Shown here piece after piece: positions 58,449 through 64,000 of a stretch of 64,000 bases of DNA. Both the position numbers and the translations under genes were made by a program. How positions within the stretch are numbered: position 1 is the first letter of the stretch; every line of letters begins with the position of its first letter. Origin of the DNA: Runella limosa DSM 17973 (lineage in GTDB: Bacteria; Bacteroidota; Bacteroidia; Cytophagales; Spirosomataceae); the NCBI RefSeq assembly GCF_000482465.1, contig NZ_KI519422.1:62001-126000 (forward strand), written 5' to 3'. The notes under the pieces are model-generated. The model saw only the letters and a list, made by a program, of their open reading frames with translations, was not told the origin of the DNA and did no database searches.

Positions 58449-60206
58449 ATGAACAAACTTTCTTACTTTTTGTTAGCTACATTTTTTAGTTCACTTTCTT
58501 TGGCACAAGATGTGAAAGAAAGTAAAGGGTTTTACCAGTTCCTGACCGAAGACCCAACTCAAAAGCCTTTTTATTCTGATCGTCAAGGAGTTATTGCCTC
58601 CAATGGCATGGTGGCATCGGCGCATCCAGAAGCCTCTAGGGTAGGGGTTGAAATTTTGAAAATGGGAGGAAATGCTGCCGATGCAGCCGTTGCGGTTCAG
58701 TTTGCCTTGGCAGTGGTTCATCCTTCGGCTGGAAACATCGGCGGTGGTGGCTTTTTTGTGTATCGTACCAAAAAAGGCAAAAACTATACCCTCGATTTTC
58801 GGGAAAAAGCCCCGCTCAAAGGCCATAAAGACATGTACCTCGATGCCGAAGGGAATGTTATCCAAGGACTAAGTTTGTCGGGACACTTGGCAAGTGGCGT
58901 ACCTGGGTCGGTAGATGGAATGGTGGAAGTCCACAAAAAGTTTGGGAAACTTGCGTGGGCTACGTTGCTCCAACCTGCCATTGATTTGGCCGAAAAGGGT
59001 GTTGTGCTGACCGTAAAAGAGGCTACGGGACTTAACCGCATCAAAAATGACCTTAAAAAACTAAATACCGACACGACTTATTTCCGTCGTCCCGATGGTA
59101 AAGATTGGGTAGAAGGAGATTTGTTAGTGCAAAAAGACCTTGGACAAACCCTGCGCCGTATTCAACAAAAAGGGCGTGCAGGATTTTACGAAGGCGAAAC
59201 GGCGGCTTTACTCGTGGCCGAAATGGAGCGAGGCAAAGGTATTATTTCGTCCGAAGACCTTCTTCAATACCACGCTACGTGGCGTGAACCTTTGGTGGGG
59301 AAATTCAAAGAGTATAAGTTGATTACGATGCCACCCGTATCGAGTGGGGGAGTGGCGTTGTTGCAATTGATGAAGTTTGTGCAGCCCTATCCACTCAAGC
59401 GTTGGGGCTGGCATTCTGATTCTACGATTCAGGTAATGATTGAAGCCGAACGTCGCGTCTATGCCGACCGAGCCAAGTTTTTGGGCGACCCTGATTTTGT
59501 GAAAGTTCCTATCAAAGAACTTACCTCGGACGAATACCTGAAAAATCGCTGGAAGGATTTTACGTTTAATAAAGCCACCAACAGCAAAGAAATTGACGGT
59601 GGGCTTATTCCAGGTTATGAAAGCTTAGAAACAACGCACTTTTCGATTGTGGACAAGGAAGGAAATGCGGTCTCCATCACGACAACCCTCAACGGAGGTT
59701 ATGGAAGTCGGGTTATAGTGAAAGGAGGCGGCTTTTTGATGAACAACGAAATGGATGACTTTAGCATCAAACCTGGTGTTCCAAATATGTTTGGTCTGAT
59801 TGGCAACGAAGCCAATGCCATTGCGCCCAGCAAACGAATGCTTTCATCAATGACGCCGACGATTTTGGAGAAAAATAAAAAGCTTTACATGGTGGTAGGA
59901 ACCCCAGGTGGTTCAACGATTATTACCTCGGTGTTTCAGACGATTTTGAATGTCATTGAACACGGTATGACGATGCAACAGGCCGTCAACGCCTACAAGT
60001 TTCACCACCAATGGCTGCCCGATAAAACCACCTTTGAGAATGGCGCGTTTACGGAGTCGGTCGTCAAACGTTTGCAAGGGAAAGGATATATACTTGAAAT
60101 GCAACGAAATACAATTGGTCGGATGGACTGTATTTTAATCCGTCCCGACGGGACATTGGAAGGTGGTTCTGACCCGCGTGGCGATGATACAAGCATCGGA
60201 TACTAA
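58449..60206 (+). CDS. ggt: Gamma-glutamyltransferase (glutathione hydrolase)
   Basis: A 585-residue Ntn hydrolase with a signal peptide (cleavage near SLAQ). It self-cleaves before T395 in E-T395-T-H-F-S, the nucleophile of the small subunit. Other family residues are the N-G-G-Y-G-S-R-V segment, S-S-M-T-P-T-I and G-T-P-G-G-S. It cleaves gamma-glutamyl bonds of glutathione and related peptides in the periplasm. It overlaps the alpha/beta hydrolase start by 23 bases, indicating coupled expression. Confidence 0.95.
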   Translation: MNKLSYFLLATFFSSLSLAQDVKESKGFYQFLTEDPTQKPFYSDRQGVIASNGMVASAHPEASRVGVEILKMGGNAADAAVAVQFALAVVHPSAGNIGGGGFFVYRTKKGKNYTLDFREKAPLKGHKDMYLDAEGNVIQGLSLSGHLASGVPGSVDGMVEVHKKFGKLAWATLLQPAIDLAEKGVVLTVKEATGLNRIKNDLKKLNTDTTYFRRPDGKDWVEGDLLVQKDLGQTLRRIQQKGRAGFYEGETAALLVAEMERGKGIISSEDLLQYHATWREPLVGKFKEYKLITMPPVSSGGVALLQLMKFVQPYPLKRWGWHSDSTIQVMIEAERRVYADRAKFLGDPDFVKVPIKELTSDEYLKNRWKDFTFNKATNSKEIDGGLIPGYESLETTHFSIVDKEGNAVSITTTLNGGYGSRVIVKGGGFLMNNEMDDFSIKPGVPNMFGLIGNEANAIAPSKRMLSSMTPTILEKNKKLYMVVGTPGGSTIITSVFQTILNVIEHGMTMQQAVNAYKFHHQWLPDKTTFENGAFTESVVKRLQGKGYILEMQRNTIGRMDCILIRPDGTLEGGSDPRGDDTSIGY

Positions 60207-60993
60207 TCATTCTAAACCTTATAGGTTTCAAAAACCTATAAGGTTTGTCTACGGACACGGCCCCAAACTCATGCTGGCTTTCCACGGCATTGGCCAAGAC
60301 CACCGCTGCTTTTTGCCCTTGGTCGAAGTCTTAAAAGAACAATACACTTTTTACCTATTTGACTTACCTTTTCACGGTCAAAGCCCCGCACTGACGGACG
60401 AAAAACTGTCGATGGAAGCGTGGAAAGCGTACATCGAGGACGTATTGTCGGAACAAGGTATTGAGCGATTTTCGGTGATGGGCTTTAGCATGGGTGGAAA
60501 GTTTGCTTTGGCGACACTTCAATTATTAGCTCCTCAGATAGAATCTTGTTGGTTACTAGCTCCCGACGGCATCACCGAAAGCCCGTGGTACCGTTTGGCC
60601 ACGCGTTTTTGGTTGACAAAAAAGCTGTTCTCTTTTTTTGTTCATAACCTCTCTTCCTTCAAAAAGTTGGCAGATGCCTTGATAAAAGTGGGCTTAGTAA
60701 ACAAAAGTGCGGTTAAGTTTGCTGAATCGACACTCGCAACTCCCGCCCAACGTGAGCGAGTATATCGTTCGTGGATTGGTTTTAGTACCATTCGTCCCAA
60801 TTGTGCGCTGATTGCTGAATTGGTGAAAAAATATGAAGTAGAAGTACGGATTTTCTTGGGAAAATACGATGCACTTTTGCCACAAAAATACATTTTGCCA
60901 CTCACCAAACGCCTCCCTTCTGTCCCCGTGGTCATATTATCCACAGGCCACCACCGACTTGTGGATAAAGTAGCGGAATGGTGGAAAAGTTAG
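60184..60993 (+). CDS. Alpha/beta hydrolase with a repeat-derived N-terminus
   Basis: A 269-residue alpha/beta hydrolase. The strand and oxyanion segment L-A-F-H-G-I-G-Q-D-H and nucleophile elbow G-F-S-M-G-G (S about 100) are clear, and a late histidine in S-T-G-H-H-R completes the triad. A start at ATG 60184 inside ggt is required to include the first strand. Residues 11-21 (K-P-Y-R-F-Q-K-P-I-R-F) are encoded by a perfect 15-base inverted repeat (60214-60246). The stop codon lies at the edge of another palindrome (60992-61024). It may hydrolyse an ester; substrate unknown. Confidence 0.8.
   Translation: MIQASDTNHSKPYRFQKPIRFVYGHGPKLMLAFHGIGQDHRCFLPLVEVLKEQYTFYLFDLPFHGQSPALTDEKLSMEAWKAYIEDVLSEQGIERFSVMGFSMGGKFALATLQLLAPQIESCWLLAPDGITESPWYRLATRFWLTKKLFSFFVHNLSSFKKLADALIKVGLVNKSAVKFAESTLATPAQRERVYRSWIGFSTIRPNCALIAELVKKYEVEVRIFLGKYDALLPQKYILPLTKRLPSVPVVILSTGHHRLVDKVAEWWKS
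60214..60246. repeat. Perfect palindromic repeat in the alpha/beta hydrolase start region
   Basis: Arms 60214-60228 (AAACCTTATAGGTTT) and 60232-60246 (AAACCTATAAGGTTT) are exact reverse complements, with loop CAA. It spans the ggt/hydrolase junction region. Confidence 0.9.
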
Positions 60994-61024
60994 ACTTTCC
61001 AAGTTGTCAACACTTGGGAAGTCT
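60992..61024. terminator. Palindromic stem between convergent genes
   Basis: Arms 60992-61004 and 61012-61024 (AGACTTTCCAAGT / ACTTGGGAAGTCT, one G-U) start within the hydrolase stop codon. They are closely related to the 65-base array at 53555. It probably works as a terminator for both convergent genes. Confidence 0.7.
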
Positions 61025-61027
61025 CGT

Positions 61028-61600
61028 CTAGTTGACCTTTTTGAAGTTATTTTTTACCTTCCAGTGATAATTAATCCCCAATTTAAGATAAGGAGTCTGG
61101 TTGATAGGAAGGGTTTCAATTCGGCCTTTGAGAAGGGGACGAACATAACAAAAATCAAGGGAAACCGATGAGCCTACAAAATGCGTGAGCCCAAGGGTAA
61201 ATGAGCTTCCTAGATTCCACTGGCCACTTTTATCTTTTAAAGCAACTGCTGTTGACGTGAACCGATACATATCGAATGCGCCTTGCAAGAAAAATTGCCA
61301 TTTGGCATCGTCAAATAGATAGCGCCTAACAAAGGGGGAAACGATTCCTTTGTTTTGAACAAATTCATCGGGAGATAGAAACGTATTGAGAAGTGTTTGA
61401 CTTTTGTAGGAAGGTGGAAGAGAAGCGCCTATCAGCCATTTTTGACGTAAAAAATATCCCACTTGGGGGCTAAGACGGAATGAAATCCCGTTTTTAGAGG
61501 CATGAATACTTTCGTGATAGCCCAGTAAAATTCCTTTTTTACTTTGGGCAAAGAGATAGCTATTGATTAGAAAAAGGGTACAAATAATCATTGTTTTCAT
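61028..61600 (-). CDS. Outer membrane beta-barrel-like protein
   Basis: A 190-residue exported protein (signal cleavage near LFAQ). The mature part alternates short hydrophobic strands with glycine/aromatic residues (G-Y-F-L-R-Q-K-W-L-I-G-A, Y-L-K-L-G-I-N-Y-H-W), typical of small barrels. No defined family role. ATG 61598-61600 gives the signal peptide; an upstream extension is not needed. Confidence 0.75.
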   Translation of the reverse strand: MKTMIICTLFLINSYLFAQSKKGILLGYHESIHASKNGISFRLSPQVGYFLRQKWLIGASLPPSYKSQTLLNTFLSPDEFVQNKGIVSPFVRRYLFDDAKWQFFLQGAFDMYRFTSTAVALKDKSGQWNLGSSFTLGLTHFVGSSVSLDFCYVRPLLKGRIETLPINQTPYLKLGINYHWKVKNNFKKVN

Positions 61601-61648
61601 TGGCAAAGAGGTTTGCTCTTTAACGCTCAATGGGTTGCTAGTAGTATC

Positions 61649-62317
61649 TTATTGATTTTTAGGAGCAACGACTCGAAGCAATCCAACGACGGAAAGAATG
61701 ACCAAGCCAATGATGATAACCCTACTTTCAAGCCCTTGGTTGGGATTTTGGAGAAGCTGTTTGATTTGTTGGGCTTCCATGCCAACCCACACCGCAAGCG
61801 CCGTGCGGGGAATCATGCCTAAAAATCCTCCCCAAATGATGTTCCGAAAGCGTAGCCCCATTAAGGCAAACATGAGGTTAGTCAGGGCAAAAGGCAGAAC
61901 TGGGGATAGTTTCGTGAAAAAGACAAACCGAATTTCATCCCCGTGGATGCGTTGGAGAAAACGAGCTACCTTGGGAAACTGAGACAGATAACGCAACAAA
62001 CTGTCGCGGTTGAGGCGTTGTACGAAGGCGTACACCAGCGCGATAGCGGCGAGGTTTAGCAAGATCAATGGTAACAACGCAATCCAACCTAGAAAATACC
62101 CAAAAACAAAGGCCAGAAGGGTAGGAGGCGTGAGGGCCAAGGCACAAGCTAACGCGCATACCAACGACGCAATAAACCACTCGGTCGCGCTAAAACTCCG
62201 AATGTAACCCTCGTTCTGAACGAGCCACCAACCTACCGCCGAACTGGTAATAAAAGGCAGTACGGTCAAAAAAAATGCCGAGAGACTCGGCATTAGTAAT
62301 TCTTTTGATGATTTCAT
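61649..62317 (-). CDS. VTT-domain membrane protein (TVP38/TMEM64 family)
   Basis: A 222-residue protein with five to six helices. The VTT/DedA-like core has F-G-Y-F-L-G-W, F-F-T-K-L-S-P-V-L-P-F-A-L-T-N and G-M-I-P-R-T-A. The re-entrant loop with the conserved proline and arginine is thought to act in lipid scrambling or proton-driven transport. The family is related to DedA but shorter. It ends 3 bases before the dnaN gene region on the same strand, and dnaN ends 3 bases upstream of its ATG, so both may be on one message. Confidence 0.88.
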   Translation of the reverse strand: MKSSKELLMPSLSAFFLTVLPFITSSAVGWWLVQNEGYIRSFSATEWFIASLVCALACALALTPPTLLAFVFGYFLGWIALLPLILLNLAAIALVYAFVQRLNRDSLLRYLSQFPKVARFLQRIHGDEIRFVFFTKLSPVLPFALTNLMFALMGLRFRNIIWGGFLGMIPRTALAVWVGMEAQQIKQLLQNPNQGLESRVIIIGLVILSVVGLLRVVAPKNQ

Positions 62318-62320
62318 GCC

Positions 62321-63445
62321 CTAAGCGTAGGTATTGAGCATCACTGGCATCACAAGCATCAAAATCTCTTCGTCGTCTTCTTTTTCGAGTGGAACAACGA
62401 TACCTGCACGGTTAGGCGCTGATAATTCAAACGACAAGGAGTTTGAGTTAACGTTGTTGAGCATCTCAATCAAAAACTTCGCGTTGAATCCAATTTCCAT
62501 TTCGTCGCCATTGTACTCACAAAGCAAACGTTCGTTGGCTTCGTTTGAGTAGTCCAAGTCTTCGGCCGAAATGACCAATTCGTTAGGAGGAGTCAATTTA
62601 AGGCGGATTTGGTGCGTCGTGCGGTTTGAATAAATCGAAATACGACGGAGCGAGTTTAAGATTTCGCCACGACTGATGGTCAGCACGTTCGGGTTATTGG
62701 TTGGGATAGCGTTTTCGTAATCAGGGAAACGCTCGTCAATCAACCGACAAATCATTTTGATATTGGCAAAGCTAAAAAACGCGTTCGATTGGCTAAACTC
62801 TGCTTTGACAGGAACGTTGTCAGGCAACGACGACTTGAGCAAGTTGAGCGCTTTGCGCGGAATAATCATGGTTGTATCCACGGCCGATTTGACATCGAAG
62901 CGGCGGTAGCGAATCAAACGGTGGCCGTCGGTTGCGACAAACGTTGCGTGGTTGGCGCCTAGTTGCAAAAATACCCCCGTCATCGCAGGACGAAGCTCGT
63001 CGGTGCTAGTAGCAAAAATGGTATTTACAATGGCACTCATGAGAGATGTGGAAGACAGCTCTACCGAAAATGCGCGGTTGACCGATGGAATCTTAGGGAA
63101 ATCAATCGGATTTTCGCCTGAGAGTTTATAGCGACCGTTTTCAGACACGATTTCAATCCCAAACGTATCACTATCTACTTTGATGGCGATGGGCTGTTCT
63201 GGAAGACCGCGTAAAGTATCTAAAAGTAATTTAGCAGGTATGGCAATCGCTCCTTTGTCCGATGACTCTACTTGGATTTCGGTAATCATTACGGTCTGTA
63301 AATCAGAGGCCGTAACGGTAAGCGAACCACCGTCGAGTTGGAATAAAAAATTCTCAAGAATCGGTACGATAGGGTTGGTTGAAACGACGCCGTTGATTGC
63401 GGCAAGTTGCTTTAGCAATACTGACGACGATACGGTAAATTTCAT
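62321..63445 (-). CDS. dnaN: DNA polymerase III beta subunit (sliding clamp)
   Basis: A 374-residue clamp made of three repeated domains (about 1-120, 125-245, 248-374). It has the N-terminal M-K-F-T-V-S-S-S-V-L-L-K-Q-L, the A-T-D-G-H-R-L motif of domain 2 and the C-terminal P-V-M-L-N-T-Y (family end M-P-M-R-L). It tethers DNA polymerase to DNA. There is no dnaA next to it, so this is not the classical origin arrangement. Confidence 0.97.
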   Translation of the reverse strand: MKFTVSSSVLLKQLAAINGVVSTNPIVPILENFLFQLDGGSLTVTASDLQTVMITEIQVESSDKGAIAIPAKLLLDTLRGLPEQPIAIKVDSDTFGIEIVSENGRYKLSGENPIDFPKIPSVNRAFSVELSSTSLMSAIVNTIFATSTDELRPAMTGVFLQLGANHATFVATDGHRLIRYRRFDVKSAVDTTMIIPRKALNLLKSSLPDNVPVKAEFSQSNAFFSFANIKMICRLIDERFPDYENAIPTNNPNVLTISRGEILNSLRRISIYSNRTTHQIRLKLTPPNELVISAEDLDYSNEANERLLCEYNGDEMEIGFNAKFLIEMLNNVNSNSLSFELSAPNRAGIVVPLEKEDDEEILMLVMPVMLNTYA

Positions 63446-63496
63446 AGCAAAATGTACGTTTAATAAACAACAAATTTACGATAAAGTAGCATACTA

Positions 63497-64000
63497 TCAA
63501 AAATTATGCCTAACGCTTTTATCGCGCAGATAGAAGTCCACCAGCACCAGTGCGGCCATAGCTTCGACAATCGGTACGGCGCGCGGTAAAACGCACGGAT
63601 CGTGCCGACCTTTGCCCTGAACCGTGATGGATTCGCCGTTTTGGTCCACACTTTCTTGGTCTTGCATAATGGTAGCCACGGGCTTAAACGCCACGCGGAA
63701 GAAAATGTCTTCGCCGTTTGAAATACCGCCTTGGATTCCCCCTGAATGATTGGTACGGGTACGAACACGGCCCGTTTCGTCAGTATAAAAAGCATCGTTG
63801 TGGGCCGAGCCTTGAAGCTCAACTCCTTCAAAACCACTGCCGTACTCAAAGCCTTTGACGGCGTTGATGCTCAACATCGCTTTGCCCAATTCTGCATGAA
63901 GTTTATCAAAAACAGGTTCTCCCCAACCCACGGGCGTGCCTGTTACTACGCAACTTACTACGCCACCAATCGAATCACCTTGTTTGCGAATGTCGTCGAT
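63497..64000 (-). CDS. aroC: Chorismate synthase, C-terminal part (start beyond the window)
   Basis: The last 167 residues of chorismate synthase, which makes chorismate from EPSP using reduced [19 protein letters not shown] and F-K-P-V-A-T are family signatures; D-S-I-G-G-V-V lies near the cut edge. The reading frame stays open to position 64000. It lies 51 bases upstream of dnaN on the same strand. Confidence 0.95.
   Translation of the reverse strand: MDDIRKQGDSIGGVVSCVVTGTPVGWGEPVFDKLHAELGKAMLSINAVKGFEYGSGFEGVELQGSAHNDAFYTDETGRVRTRTNHSGGIQGGISNGEDIFFRVAFKPVATIMQDQESVDQNGESITVQGKGRHDPCVLPRAVPIVEAMAALVLVDFYLRDKSVRHNF

Noticed and set aside
1-64000. tRNA genes, rRNA genes, prophage or defence islands
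   Set aside because: No clover-leaf, rRNA, integrase, capsid or known defence signature was seen by eye; a covariance-model search could still find small RNAs.
62321-64000. Replication origin next to dnaN
   Set aside because: No dnaA gene and no cluster of DnaA boxes (TTATCCACA) was seen around dnaN in the window.

Overview
The window reads as chromosomal DNA of a Bacteroidota bacterium, most likely a cytophagalean (Runella/Spirosoma/Dyadobacter type). The signs are TAnnTTTG -7 boxes paired with TTTG -33 boxes, genes with almost no Shine-Dalgarno sequence, a TonB-dependent receptor with a carboxypeptidase-like N-terminal domain, several 'OMP_b-brl' barrels, and families largely confined to this phylum (DUF3078, DUF4296, DUF5690, 2TM domain). 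About 60 genes are called. Both ends are cut: a sensor kinase at the left and aroC at the right. I found no tRNA, rRNA, CRISPR array, prophage or insertion sequence.

Layout. 1-9 kb: a two-component system (histidine kinase plus NtrC-type sigma-54 activator) beside a complete tripartite exporter (HlyD adaptor, TolC, ATPase, two FtsX-like permeases), with a 2H-phosphoesterase gene on the other strand. 9-14.5 kb: an Rpn-type nuclease, a Tat-exported molybdenum hydroxylase pair, and lpd. 14.5-18.7 kb: an unfamiliar envelope cluster made of a vWA-like lipoprotein, a five-helix membrane protein, a membrane-anchored coiled-coil protein, a secreted Ppx/GppA-like ASKHA protein and a tail-like membrane protein. 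19-23.5 kb: a barrel protein, a LytTR regulator with two dyad sites, and an ECF sigma factor grouped with two mechanosensitive channels. 23.6-26.6 kb: rplM-rpsI-rpsB-tsf. 26.7-34 kb: nadB, a DUF5690 transporter, an exported RraA/enolase-superfamily divergent pair, and a tandemly duplicated lipoprotein with a broken third copy.

34-50 kb: a double TonB-C protein, a glycosyltransferase-like protein, a beta-lactamase-fold hydrolase, RDD/SpoIIM membrane proteins, a GMC oxidoreductase, a b561-like/YceI pair, prolyl oligopeptidase and pruA. 50-64 kb: a TPP-riboswitch-controlled TonB-dependent receptor, PAP2, DUF58, ExbB/ExbD, a NrtR-like regulator, gamma-glutamyltransferase, an alpha/beta hydrolase, a VTT membrane protein, dnaN and aroC.

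Two themes stand out. First, the 14.5-18.7 kb cluster combines a secreted exopolyphosphatase-like fold, a PspA-like coiled coil and a MIDAS lipoprotein, and matches no system I can name. Second, short palindromic repeats of several families sit between genes and repeatedly form gene ends, linkers or start regions (NtrC linker, TolC signal peptide, DUF58 stop, alpha/beta hydrolase N-terminus). Functions are inferred from motifs read by eye; no database search was possible.
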